A stretch of 64,000 nucleotides of DNA from Atriophallophorus winterbourni. Lineage: Eukaryota > Platyhelminthes > Trematoda > Plagiorchiida > Microphallidae. Positions 1 to 14,100 of the stretch are shown here, one piece after another. The stretch is taken from positions 41,399 to 105,398 of the forward strand of contig JACCGJ010000677.1 in NCBI GenBank assembly GCA_013407085.1, read 5' to 3'. Each line of letters opens with the position of its first letter. The stretch's first letter is position 1. The notes beneath the pieces are model-generated. The model searched no databases. It saw nothing but the letters and a program-made list of their open reading frames with translations, and had not been told where the DNA came from. A program made the translations under genes and the position numbers.

Positions 1-995
1 CTGTAGATCTTTTTATTACTAGCACAGCCTTTTATGGGTGATATTAAAGAGATCACAAAGATAAAGTAAATATTAATCGGAGTCCCAAAATGAGTTTTAT
101 TAATCTGGGTATCCGCGGTCCCTTACGCACACTAGCTAAACAATAATGCCGATTAGACAGCAGAAAATACTTTTCAGCTTCTTGGAGTTAAATTTCTGAA
201 ACAGTTGTTCACAAGAATTTATAGGTTGCTATTTTGCCCCACGATTCAAAATCATTCAGGACCGAAATAATAACAGACATTTTAGGATAATATTTGTTAG
301 TACTATGCAAAAATAGCAAAATTATTTGCAGTCACATTCTAAAACTTGTATAAAAAAATTAAATGAATGCAAAAATTACAGATGTTTTTTTATATTCTTC
401 GACATTCAGTCTATAAACATGATTCGTTTGTCTCATTTTTTATCCTAATGATAAAAAATTATCCTCGATTTTTCAGTATAAGCTATAGGGGAGACTTGTT
501 ATCTACCAATAAAATTTTAACATCGCGATTGTTAGTGATTTCAGAGGAATCGAATGAATGAATGGTATGCCCTTTTTGTAGAACTTTGCTAAAAAAAAAT
601 CCTAATACTCTTATAGTGGATAAATGCAAAAGTATAACAGGAAAATGTTATAGTAAAAATAGACAAGGAACGAACTCACGATAAGTGGAAATTCATTGTC
701 CAATGCAAATATCCACACAAAAAATATTCCAGCTCCAAACTCCGGTGTATCGCGTTGATCAGCAATTATAATTGACGAAGCTGAAAATGTGCGACAAATC
801 AATTTTGCTGTCAACCGTCGTGATTAGCAAACACGCAATAACGCAGCACCACGAAAATCAAGCAGAAGAGGAACGCGCGCGGAAAAAGTATATTCTGAAA
901 TAATGGTTGGTTAAAACAAACATAGATGGAAATGGAAGTACGATTGAAAGGAAGGTGAAATCACAAGTTGCTACACTCTCAAGCTCGTTAGACAC
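1..995. other. AT-rich DNA without recognised features
   Basis: No convincing exon, RNA or repeat was recognised. It may hold 5' UTR or promoter sequence of the USP gene. Confidence 0.3.
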
Positions 996-1460
996 TCACA
1001 GATTTTTTGACGCTGGACTGAGTTCAAACATGCACGTGATGCAATCTATTGGTGAAGGGAGTTTTTGAATCACACTACAGAATATTCTCATACCAAAAGA
1101 CATTCGTGAAGATATTGTTGAAAGTGGTGAACTCAATTTTGTGCCATACCAAACAAAGAAATCTAGACGCTGGATTGAAGACTCAGCCACAATTTGTACT
1201 AAGCAAACCGAACTGAACTGAACTGAACTGAACAGCACATTTATTTGGAACGCACTAATGTTTTTCTGTTGCCTTCCAGATACTCTCATAACCCGAAGAC
1301 ATTTGTTAGAGATCAGTTTTTGAAGTGGTGTGGACGAACGTCTGTCTTTTTTTTTTCCTTTTTCTGTGGCATACCACCGAAAGAAATCTAGACGCTCGAT
1401 TGGCTCGTTAGCCACATACTGTCCTGTGCAAACGGAACTGAACTGAACTGAGCTGACCAT
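996..1460 (-). repeat. Two tandem diverged units ending in a pentamer microsatellite
   Basis: Units at about 1076-1230 and 1276-1458 share AAAGAAATCTAGACGCT and each ends in GAACTGAACTGA repeats. The 159-aa reading frame here is an artefact of the repeat. Confidence 0.7.
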
Positions 1461-1978
1461 ATCTTCCACTTTCAATTCACAGGTAAATGATCGTTTGTCA
1501 TCTATAAATACAGACTGTTAAAACCTAATTAACATACACACATTCAAAAAGGTACTTGTAACTACAAAGTTGACTATCGTCTATCCATATTGAGAGTGAC
1601 ACTATTCATTAGGATTCGTTTGTATTAACCATTTACGTGGTGAAAAGGTCAAACAGTGGCACGTTTTTCAATTTTCTTGTCTCCTATTGTTTATGTCTTG
1701 TAAAAGTGAATCATTCACCTGCCTTTATTTGTCTAAAGATTACACTTTACGAAATTTTCGCAATTGAATCTGATGAATTCGATAATCTCCAAACATTCTG
1801 TTTCCAACATTCGAAAGGCTATTCTATTTTGTCAAGTAACTTTTGACTGATCTGATCCACTGAAAACAATTTTGTCACTTAGAAAAAAATAGCGATCAAT
1901 ATACACCTATTCATTTCTAATAAAGTATCTTACAGTCATTGATCCCGTATTTCAAGTGCTTTCAACTTATTCGTACAA

Positions 1979-2140
1979 ATGAATACCAGCTACCGAGATG
2001 CTTATCGATCTTATTTGAAAAACGATATGGCTCCAGAGAAGAATCATGTTGGGATTTGCCAGGGCGAGAATTCTCAACGAGATAGTTTCCATACGCCATA
2101 CGCAATCCTGATGAAGCACCATGATTCAATCTCTGATGAG
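1979..2140 (+). CDS. USP2: USP exon 1 (N-terminus, start codon)
   Basis: 54 codons from ATG to a GAG|GTACGC donor, ending in phase 0 as exon 2 requires. A TTACAG acceptor at 1930-1935 suggests the exon begins at 1936 with a short 5' UTR, and a TGA in the same frame at 1940-1942 supports this ATG. The N-terminus of this family is not conserved, so the exon rests on open frame, phase and splice sites only. Confidence 0.6.
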
Positions 2141-5100
2141 GTACGCTAGAGCTTTCCAAAGTGATTTAATTATTCTTCAATTGGTAATAAATTATTAAAA
2201 ACTAAATAGTCATTTATATCACCTACTTTTCTTTTTTTAATAACGACATTACAATTGATAAATGTTGCGTTTGTGTTTTACTTTGTTCAATTTATGTGCT
2301 CTTGAATTAGCGCCATTGAGAACAGTCGTGTAGAGTGTTCTTATCTAAATCTTCACTTTCACGTTCTGGTACACCCTGGACAAAAATGCTGCATTTATCG
2401 TTCACCGATTTCCAATCGTAGCCTTCTTGCTTTTGCATCTGCCTCTGAGGCCAAGGAACTTCAGGAAAAATAGGCACAGGCAAATGTGTGCTTCGGAGAA
2501 GGTTGAGCGAGAGCAAAACCTCTTCAACCCTTTCATGGAGTCAAGGGTGATTCAGAGTGGACGTGGGGCGTTCACGTGAGGCGAGTTCGGGCGCCTGGAA
2601 ACGAAATAAAGAAATCGCATTTATATCAAGTTGCAGGTTTTCACATTGAGCTCACCACTGTTGCATATCTTGCCTGCGTGCTTGAAGGAATGGAGATAAA
2701 CTTTCCGGCACATTTGTACATACAACGGTCAGGGATTGCATGTTGTAGCGATTGGAATTTGGAACTGTGGGCAGTTTCCGAGCGTTGTTAGTTTGTGGTT
2801 TCACGAGCTGTCGGAAGAGGTCGTGTGTGATTTTGTTTATCGAGGCGCACTTAGCACTACCTGAACATCCTTAGGACTTGTGCAAGCAGGTAAGGTGTCC
2901 GTTTCCAGTAGAGACTCGAGGCGTAATAGTCTGGTGACGATAGCAACATACGGGTTCGGAAATGATGATATAGACGCGTTGGCTGTTACCCCCGCGTAAG
3001 TAGTTTTCAAAGGTGGTTTCTCAGCTGGTTTCAAGTTAGTTGATTCGTCATGAACAACCGACTTATGCAATTTATGCAGAAAAAGTATATCTCATTTTTT
3101 GTTTTGTCAGAGAATTTTAAAACGACTTAGAAATATTTGTGCATCGCGGGTGCTGCCAAGCATCACAGCGATCACACTGGATGGCGGGATCGTCATCATG
3201 AACATCTTGGGCGCATTTTGTGCAGTTATTCCGTTTAATAATCTTATTAACGTGACCCTTTATGTAAGAGAAAGATTGTAATTGTATTCAGTAATGAAAG
3301 GCAGATATGTAACAGCATTATCACAGGGTAACGTACGGTGAGTGAAGTGAATTGCAAAATATATCTTCATGAGCAATCGAGCGAGGTATTACAACTGAGG
3401 TACTGCTTTGGTGTTCTGTTTTCTGCTTGCACTTTAAAACAACACTAACTTCATAGTTTTATCTCCTCACTCAAATTTATACCATGTATCAAACCCAATG
3501 TATTTCGAATCATTAAATGCAAAAGCTTGTCTACTTGCATGATAATTTGTTTAAAATTTATACAATTTTTATATTTACATATTTAAAAATTGCCAATTCA
3601 TTTTTATTTTGTTCAGCCGTCGGGGGGTACTCAATACACACCAATCAAGTCCTATGGCAGCACCTTCAAATCATCTGGAGCCACATCCTGTGCTCGCGTT
3701 TCATTGCCCGATCAGTGCCCGAATGATGAATTATCGAATTTGACTTTAGATGAAAACCGTGATTTTCCTTCACGAAAGAAAACTGATGATCTTTTGTCCA
3801 CGAGACCTACCGTAAACTTCTCTCGCCCTAGTGCTCTGCAAAACCGTATATCTCCCGAATCTTCCGCAGAAATGATGAAACCATTGACCACTAGTAATAG
3901 TAGTAACAACAGCAGTGATCCACGCTGGGCAGGAACCACCCGTTCGTCATATTATCTTACAAGTAATTATTCGAAAACTTCTGGATCCTCTGATCGTCGT
4001 CAAGGAGGATTGGTTGGCTTAAACAATCTAGGGAATACAGTAAGTCATGCAAATAAAATAACGCCTGGCCTACTATCATCGATGTATAATCTTCTTCGTT
4101 ACGTAACGTAGTGATAAAGGTTTTCTGTCGTTGATTGACATGAAAGTTCTCATGCTGCAGTTTGTTCTGTTTGTGCGAAATCACAAGCCTGATTCAGGCA
4201 AAGTGCCGCATAGTCATACGCTGCACGTGTGCTAAGATACTGTTTAGTCGCTCAGGCCTAGACAGGTATGAGAAAAAGCAAATCAATTGAGCACGGTTTT
4301 GGATGCACAACACAGAAACGCTAAACAGTCGCGCATCTGTCCACGATTGTTGGCTTGCTTTTATGTTGTTAATGAAAGAAATACGTCTCGGATCAGTTCA
4401 GTGTGCTTTATTATAATAAACGTGAATATCTGTTGAGATGCTTTTACCATTCTTTTTAGTATGAATGAAAGCACGAGCCTGATCCAGACAAAGTGCCGCA
4501 CAGTCAGAGACTGCACGTGAGCTGATATACTGTCAGGTTTCCCAGGCTTAATATATATGACAAAACAAATAGAAATAAAATATAAATGGTAGTGAGACTC
4601 CAGTGTGTTTCAGCATGCAGCTCACTACCGATGGTCAATCAATTTATCATGATGTTAGCCGCACAGCACAGAAATACTGCACGATTGCACAACCGCTCAG
4701 CTATCGATATGCGATGTTGATGTTATTTTGCCGTTTATAAGTCTTGTCCCAAGTTTATTTAACAACTATTTGGCTTTTTGGACTCCCGGTTTGACATTTA
4801 TAACATTTCACATATAATAGCCAGGCTTTTAACGAATTCTCACTCATTTTGCCCTTACATGTCAGAGTTTTCCGAGTTTTTAGGTTATCTCTACCGAAGT
4901 TAAAAACCACTGTGCTAACTATCGAGTAGTCGGGTTGACTTCTAGTGGATTCATCTGGGTTTTTTAAATTGGCATCACGACAACTATCTATAACGTTCTT
5001 CGAGTTCACTAGCTTTATTTTCAATTCATTTTGTTTCCATAAACTCCCGTTAACGGTTCAAATTCCTTGATATGCATGTTTTCATGTTTGAAAGTGTAAA

Positions 5101-8032
5101 CCCTATCTTTTTGTTTTCAGTGTTTCATGAATTCCATACTGCAATGCCTTAGCAATACTCGACCTCTCCTTGAGTACTGCCTTCGCGCTCAGTATCAAAG
5201 AGAGAAAAATCCTAGCAGTAAAATGCTTGGGAGTCTATTTGCATGTGAGTTCCGAACTTTCGATACTATCGTTCGGTAATCTCTTGTACGCATATATGCT
5301 TCGTGTGATTTGGTTTTCACATTATTTCTAATTGAATTTCGCTGAGGTTTCTGGGTTGTTTATCGGATCATCATCATCAGATACATCATTACACCGGTAG
5401 CATGTACCGAATTCTTAACTGCCATACAACTATGAAAAAAATAAAATCCTAAAAGATGGGGTTGTCTTGAACGGCTACGAATTTTATAGAAGAGTAAGCA
5501 CAAGCAAACTAGAATGAATTGCCTACACCTCGAACGGAGCATCTATTCAATAAATTTTCGTGAACCAGTAGAGCAGCATAATGACATAATATGGTCTGCT
5601 ACAAGCTTCCTTGTGGCTTTCACTGTGATGCATTAAAATAAGCTTTTCTCGTCAACATACAAGGTTAAGCAAACAATCCAAAAAGATGCTTAGTGCAAGA
5701 CCGCCATTAAACACGGTTTTGGGACATATCCTGAACCGTAACCAACCATTGCGATATCTGATCGTGGGACCTTAGCCTGGAACACGTGCTGCGCCGACTT
5801 TGGAAAGGTTACTAGTAATTTGTGAGAAAAAAAAAAATGACATGTGGAACAATGGACAAAAAAATCCCCTCTATTGTACCCTTTTCTTTCTTTTCTCGTG
5901 CATTGCGGGTGGCACTTGCTCATTTTAAATGATGTGTAAAATATATTTTGATATATATATATATAATATAGAATACTAGTAGGGTTGTAAATGCCTTATG
6001 CCAGTGGCGGTTGGCAACCCCGAGATTTACGTCAAATCAGGATGTGGCGTCGCAAAAAGGATCTTTTTCGGAAGTCGGTGGTCGGGCATACGTAAAACGT
6101 GACCCAACCAGCGTAACCTATGCAGGTTGATCTGCTTCTCTATATCAACATTACTGCCGAACAACTTATTTCGGAGAGCATCGGTGCGTATGTGACGGTA
6201 ACAGTCAACTCCCAAAATGTTGCGAAGACGCCGAATGTGCTTCTTCCTTTGTTTACCCTGATCTGTTCTACATCATTTACTTATACCTCGTGCATTTTTA
6301 CAGTTTTGCTACTGTTTTTATTATTATGTATGTTATAATTTTTTAACCCGGTATTATTTTATATAAAAAACAAAACAAAGAAGTCACAAAAATCGCATTC
6401 AGTGAAACTACAAAACAAGCTGCTTTTGCGCGTTTGCTTTTGCATATTCCGCTTGTCTGCTTTCCTTTTTTCACACGCTTGCTTATCTGCTTTTCGTGCT
6501 TCACAATGCTTGGCACTTTGTCTGCTCCAGACTTGTGCTTCTTGATGATGATGACTGTTTTGCTTATCCTATTTAGAAGTAACTCCTGGCTTGTTAACGC
6601 GGCTTCAGCTCTTTCGTAAAGTGCTATTTTAATGACGTAAGCAGGTCTTTTAATCTGATTGTCAACTTCTCTTATCAATTCGCATGATTTTGGTGTCGCT
6701 ATTGCTTTTTTATTCCTGACTGGCATGACTGAATATTAAAAGGGTCGGTTGCTACTGTGTTAATTTAACAATTGTATAGCGACCGTCGTATTCCAGTGGT
6801 TATTTTAGTGTGTGCCTCTTATTTTAGTGTAATTTTGCCATGCGTATACAGGTTAACCTGTATTATTTCACCCATATGTTTCCTAAAATGACAATACTAA
6901 CCGGGATGTTTCATCTTTATAATCAGGTCCCATTATTTACTATGCATTCAATGGTCACCACTTCGATATTGAGTGTCATTGATTAACCTAGTGATTTGGT
7001 ATCATTTGATTAACATCCTTGGAATCTGAATGTCACCATTAAGCATAACTTTATGCCACAAGAAGGGTGTACTTCGTCTCGACGCGACAAATTCAAGTCA
7101 CTCGTGAAACAGCTAGCCGTAAGCTCCAGTTTCTTAAGGGATTAAAAAATAGTCTTGACGAGTTTCTATAATGTTTTCGTTTTTGTTAGCTTATGCATCC
7201 TTGATGGAAGATTTATGGAATCCCGAGTTGGCCAATTCGTCAACCAGTCCACAGCAATTCAAAACTCAAATTCAACGATTTGCACCCAGATTTGTAGGCT
7301 TTTCGTAAGTTTCCTGATCTTAGTTCGAAATGTGAACGTGTGAATAATTAATCCATTAAACTGTGTGTCAGTATGATGTGTGTGACTTCGTCTTTTACTC
7401 CTGCATACCTTGTCGATTATTGAGGATTCTGGTCCCCAAATCAATAAATACTTGTCGTCACGACATATTTCCCGTTTTGATTTATTGCTGATTGCTTGAT
7501 TGAAACCGGTCGTCTCAAATTTCATGGGTTCCAAATTTGCGATGATTGATGTCTGCATTCGATCGTTGCTCTCCTCTTTGTAACGTGACTCTCGAATGTT
7601 TTAGACTACCATTTAAATTGGTTGTGATATGTATAAATAGTGGGACATGTTTGCGTATGATTCACGTCTGCAAAGTATCTGACAAGCCTTTTGTTGCTAA
7701 ATATCGACATGTTGTTTAAACATGCTTTATTATGTTAACTACCCGGCTGTATCTGCCTTTCCTTGGTAATTTGATGATATTGGTCGTTAAACGTCTGACT
7801 CATTCCACGCTAGAGGTTTGGCAATGTGTCTTTTGTATCTAGTATGCAGCACTTCTCTACTGCACAGGTAATTTTGCTATATTGTGTGTCACTAGTAGTG
7901 AGCTTCATTTAAACTCACACTGAAACCTCACTGCCATTTTCCTTGCTTATATTTGTCTAGTCCTAGGCAATCGGGTAGTATCTCAGCCCAAGTGCACTCT
8001 ATGACTCTATAGCTTTAGCTTTGTGCTTTCAT

Positions 8033-8098
<66 letters not shown>

Positions 8099-8127
8099 GG
8101 ATAGATAGATAAATAGCTGGATAGATC

Positions 8128-8189
<62 letters not shown>

Positions 8190-11100
8190 CTGGATAGATA
8201 GATAGATATATAGATAAATGCGACTTAGGTTGTGCCGTCAAACAGCACTGCTCACGTGTAATTGTGTAAGCGTAAAACCTTTGTGTAACGTTGTAGAATC
8301 TGATCCGAATTGAGTTCAAAAGGAAGTCACATTAGTATACAATAAGTAACGCTTTACTTATCTAAAACGAGAGTACATGAGCTGAAATGTAAATATGAAA
8401 GTTTAGTAACTGTATGCAAAAGGTGTACAGCACAAACAAGCAACAATCATGACACTTTGGTTATTCATCTTCAAGTTCAAACAACACTAAACAGCTACTC
8501 GATTTTTTCGGCATTTCTCGAAACCCTGATTTTTCAAATTAACTACCGTTTTAAATTGTCCTAATTTCTTCCTCAGCCAACAAGATTCACAAGAATTTTT
8601 GCGCTACCTCTTGGAAGGCTTACACATCGAAGTGAATCGCGTCACCAAGCGTCCTACCCCTGTCACTCCGGATTACGCCGCTGAGGATAAATTGCCGTAA
8701 GTGTCAAGTGGTTATCATGGTGCTTATTGGTGTGGTGCTCCGATAGTCCGGCTACGTTTTTCCATGTGTATGCATGGACAAATGGAACACAAACGTCGTC
8801 TCAGCTTACACGAGGTAAAGGTCAGCCGTTTCGACAAACGATGTGTGAATGGGTTGAGTCGGACCGAAAATCTGTCTACATCACACGGTATTTAGCCATG
8901 ATTGGCGGCACAACAATCTGTGTGTGATCCGGTTGATTTGGCCTCAATACTACCTGATAATTCTTTCTTGCGGCAGTGCAGATTAGCTCTGAGGCTTCAA
9001 TGGAATACCTTGATATCCTACCCTTAATCTATTTCTATTTCTCCCCTCATATCTGTCTAGGGCTGGGCAACCTGACAGTAATATCGCCCACGTGCAGTCT
9101 CTGACTGTGCGGCACTTTGCCTGGATCAGGCTTGTGCTTTCATACATACATACACCCTTAATCTATCACTGACCAGCATCTGTTTGTTTTCCAATTTCAT
9201 GCATTTCGTTGGCTGTGGTGTCATTCCGCTTTTCATCCATCTGCTTATCGATTAAAATGTATGGGAAAATTCTGGTGGTTCGCAAACGTAGTTTATTGCT
9301 TTAACTGTGTCCTTGCAGTCAGTTTTATTCTGTATGCCTAATATGGATAGGTTGCTATGACCACCATTTTATTGGAAACTAGTGTCATGCGGAAACTCGA
9401 ATAATGCCCTGTCACCAATTTGCCTCCAATCATCACTGTTGGAAACTGTCAGCTAGAATCAGTACATCATTTCACACAGCTTGGTTCAACCATTGCGGAT
9501 AACCACTCGCTAGACACGGAGATTGATAAGCGGGTTAGCAGAGCAGCTGTCATTTTATCCCGATTGAACTCTCGTGTTTGGGGTAACTGCAAGTTGATTT
9601 TAAAGACAAAGATGATGGTAGGCAGCGCGTGCGTACTAAATGCTTTACTGTATGGCAGTGAAACCTGAACCACCCACGCAAGACACGAACGGAAGCTGAA
9701 TGCTTTCCATCTACGAAGCAATCCTAGTATCTTGAACATAGTGTAGATGGACAAAGTGACTAGTACTGAAGTGCTTTCAAAAGCTGGTCTACAGATCATG
9801 TTCACCTTATTACGACAGCGCCGCCAGCAGTGGCTTGGCCACGTCTACAGAATGGAAAATAGTCGTATTTCGAAAGATCTACTCTATGGTGAGTGGCAAT
9901 TAGGAAGACGACCATTGGGCAGACCGCAGTTGCGGTACAAAGATGTTTGCAAAAGAGATATGAAAGCTATTGGCATTGACCCGGCGAGTTGGGAAGAACT
10001 TGCTCTTGACCGCTCACATTGGAGGCATTGTGTATAGCGTCGTCTGCAAGCTTGAGAGGAGCAGATACTTCTCTTGGGTGCTGAACGCAGTTCACGCCGC
10101 CGGCGTGCAACTGACGCCGAACAACCGAGTTATGCCCATCTTTGCAAGCGCCGCGGGAGTTATTGTTCCATCCCGAATCGGACTGTTTAGTCATTAGAAA
10201 AGCTGTAGAACATGAAAATTAATGCGATTGTGATGTACATCCGTGGTCTACATCGACCGATTGAGGCCAACAACAACCAGTTTGCTAACCTTCCTCGTGT
10301 TCTTCATGTGGCATTCAGTTCAACAATGTTTGACATTACGCTCACTGTCGGATTACACAGTCACAGAATGACTTCAGCTCAAGCGGGGGTAACTTACTTA
10401 CTTACTTACTTTACTTTTGTGCGGCTGGCTCCACGGGTGGATTAGCCGGCTTCATTGATGTCTCGGATCGCACCAGCCCACGCACGTCGATCGGAGGCGA
10501 GATCGTTGCAGATCATTATCCAGTCTCGTTCCCACCTGCGAACTCCGTAAACGGTACGCAGACCCGGGGTGTCTACATCCTCTTTCGAATAGGCAACCTT
10601 ATCCCACGTGACAACAGCATCGTATTACTTGAAATTCGTCAGCGTTCAACCACTCTCGTTCGATATACAAACCCTGTTTGGTAATGGCTTAAAAGTCAAG
10701 CTTGGCTCGCTGTAATGAGCTGCATGCAAAAACCTTTTCAAGTCACACTGTCACGTTTCTTTCATATTTGTCTGGAGCTGAACAACCTGACCTCTCACTG
10801 TGCGGCACTTTGCCCAGATGCAGAAGTGTGATTTCAGATATACATACTATCCGTCGACTGTCCAAAAGCTCAATGAAAGCAATCTAACCGTGTCAATCTG
10901 ATGACGACAAACAGCCGGAAAGCCGTTGAGAGGGTGTAAATGCGTGTGCTGTGTGCAATAGCCAAACATTAAGTTTCGGTACTTTTTTGTGAATTCTTCT
11001 TAATGACTGTCAGTGCCGCTGAAGCTAACTCGATCGAGTTAACCATTTCGTACTAGCCAACGTTGTGTTCCGTGCTATACGTATCGTTGGAAACAAAATT

Positions 11101-14100
11101 TCAAGTAGAGCAGATCTTTCAACTGCAATTGATCTGTGTGTTCTCGTTGATCTCACAGACATTCGGATAATGCTTGGGGAAACACCTCATACTGTGTTGA
11201 TAGTTGTTGTGTATTTCTTCAACGCCTGAAGTGGCTACAGCCGTTTTTGTTTTATTTGTACAAAGCAACTACTCATGTGTTTTATCAGTAATATTACGGC
11301 ACACAAGTTTTACGTAATCGGCACCACTCGCCGCGGCGCAGGCTCTTAACAACCATCTGCTCTAAGGGGAAAATCTCACAGCTGAGATTAGAACCCCAGA
11401 CACTGATTGTTTTTTCCGCGTTCCACGATGTTCACGCTGTTTTCTGCTTTTTCACGTGTGATGTGAAAGCACAAGCCTGATCCAGGAAAAGTGCCGCACA
11501 GTCAGAGACTGCCCGTGGGCGATATTACTGTCAGGTTTCCCAGGCCTAGACAAATGCGATAAAAGAAATATAAATGGTAGTGAGACTCCAGCGTGTTTCA
11601 GCATGCAGCTCACTACCGGTAGCCGATCAATTTAGCACGATGTTAGCCGCACAGCACAGAAATACTGCACGATTGCACATCCGTGCTTTTTGACGTAGCA
11701 CGGAATCACCTGTTTCAATATGCATCAAACGGTTCTGTGCCTGTTTGGCCTAATTTTCTTTAGTGTTCATACGTGATTACCGATCCAGGTTATTCTGATT
11801 AAATCGTAATTTGTTGCGTTCTTATCGTCGTACACGGGCTTCAACTTATTGTAACTTTCGACTATTTTTATGTTCTTTTCAAGCGATGGTGAAAAAGCTG
11901 TAATCTATTGGAAGCGTTATTTGTCCATGGACAACAGCGAAATAGTCGGTGAGTCTGGACTTTCGTTTTGATGACTGGTTCTCGCGCATTATACCGCTTC
12001 TATTCTATTTTCTCTCTCATATCTGTCTACGCCTGGGCAACCTGACAGTATCATAGCCCACGTGTAGTCTGTGACTGCACGGCACTTTGCCTGGATCAGG
12101 CTTGTGCTTTCGGTTATTATTAGAATCAGTGGTGCTTCTCATCCAGGGTAGTTACATGTTATTCATTATCTATCAACTGTCTTTTATAGAAGATAATCCC
12201 GTCGTTAGGAGAAACAGCTCCTAACCAATAAAAACAGCACGATTCACTGATTGGTTTAAACTTTGATCAACGATGGGTAACATTCTAGAAGTTATCGATC
12301 TACGTGCTATAAAAGCAGTGCTCACTCACTTGTGATGGATGCACAAAATTCTGGTGCAAATAAATCATTATTTCAAGCTCGTTTAAGCACTAGCCTTTTT
12401 TGTAGATTGCTGCGCAATGATTTTGGGGATAAACTTGAGAATTTTCCGTAGAAAATTGCAACACAGATTAAAATATACGCTAGCATTCAAAATTCTCTTT
12501 TGGCTATGTGCTGGCCATGGTTCTCTCCTAATGTCCAGCTTTAGCAGGAGGAAGATACCAATCAGACCTCACCTGAGTATCTGTGATGACAAATTTGATG
12601 TTGACGAACTCTTTGAATTAAACACACCTGTATTTTTCAGTTGATTTCCTGTGTTGCAACTTGATTCTCCCAAAGTAGCTGTTATATCTCATTTAGATTT
12701 TTTCACGTGGAACACTTTGCAGGAAGAACCCATACGCTTCGTAGCTCAATGATTGAACGCCAAACTATGTACTTTGTGACTGTCTCTATCAACTTTCAAG
12801 TGAACTCGCGTTTTTAACCCCCCATTCAGCCTGTCATCCTGTAGTTTTGTTAACCCAATTGCTTTTTATACCCTTAAAATGTCTGTGTTCTTAGTTTTAG
12901 TAGGTTAGGGTTACTGCCTTCGTGATCATTGTAAAACTATCTCTAGTAGACTTGAGTTAGTATAGTCGTAGCGTTCCCGAAGCGTGTTGCTTAATTGTTT
13001 ATTGCTTAGTCGTTGTTTTTGATCAATTTATATAAACTTTCTTTATTAATGCTCTGCAATCGTGCAGTACTTGTGTGCTGTGCGGCTAACACCGTGCTAA
13101 ATTGGTTGGCTATCGGTGGTGAGCTGCATGCTGAAACAGGCTGGAGTCTCACTGCTATTTCTATTTTCTCTCTCATATCTGTCTAGGTCAGGGCAACCTG
13201 TCAATATCTTAGCCCACATGCAGTCTCTGACTGTACGGCACTTTGCATGGATCAGGCTTGTGTTTTCATACATACATACATACTTAATGAATAGCACGAA
13301 ATGTTTGGGTACTGCTGAATCATCATCGGTCGTTGTTCGTACAATACAAAGTGCGTTGATACACGCTCGTTTGATCCGTTAACGTCGGTTTCATGGTTGC
13401 ACAATATCTTGCGTTGAGTGTATTTCCGTTTTGTGCATGTGCGAGCCCTTATGCGAACGACATTCCGGCACGCAGCATTCCTCCCTTCGTGTGATTTAAC
13501 AGGTCAGCGAAAGATTGCCTCGGTGTGTGTGTGTGTTTGGATGCAGCTGTCTAGCGTGATTTTGCAATATCGAGGACCCGCTGATCGTTTGTTCGGCAGG
13601 CTATTTGTGCATGAGACCGTTCAAGGTCATATCGAAGTTATGCTGTAATGCCACTATTAAATTGGGTTCCTACAACAAACTATAGTGCTCACACACAGAA
13701 TCACGAAGTGATTATTGGTCAAGCACTCATGACGCTTACAAATGACGTAAGCTTTGTGTTGCTCATATCCCCCGCTCTTACACACCAATTTTCCACTGAA
13801 TTTAATCTTAGTGTGCCCACCTGGGTGGTGTGTAAGTACGCAGGGAATGTGAGCTAGACTGAACTTTGCCACGCTCGTTATAATTTTCTTGAAACATAAA
13901 ATTTTATGCACGCCCGGGCTTACCGCGCCTGTGCTTAACTTGAACGCAACATTCAAATGTTTTTACACTTTTTAAAATTCCTCAACGTGGTAAATACGTT
14001 TGTGTCGGTTGCTGATGGGTAATGAAAGATTTCCTATCGCGGGTTTGCTTACCAAAATGGCGTTGTTGTAATGGTGACCAGACTCTGACTTGCCTTGAAC

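Noticed and set aside
996..1475. 159-codon minus-strand protein with repeated VQFSSVC
   Set aside because: It comes from a tandem repeat and a (GAACT)n microsatellite.
8029..8319. 96-codon Ser-Ile-Tyr-Leu-rich protein
   Set aside because: It is the translation of the GATA microsatellite.
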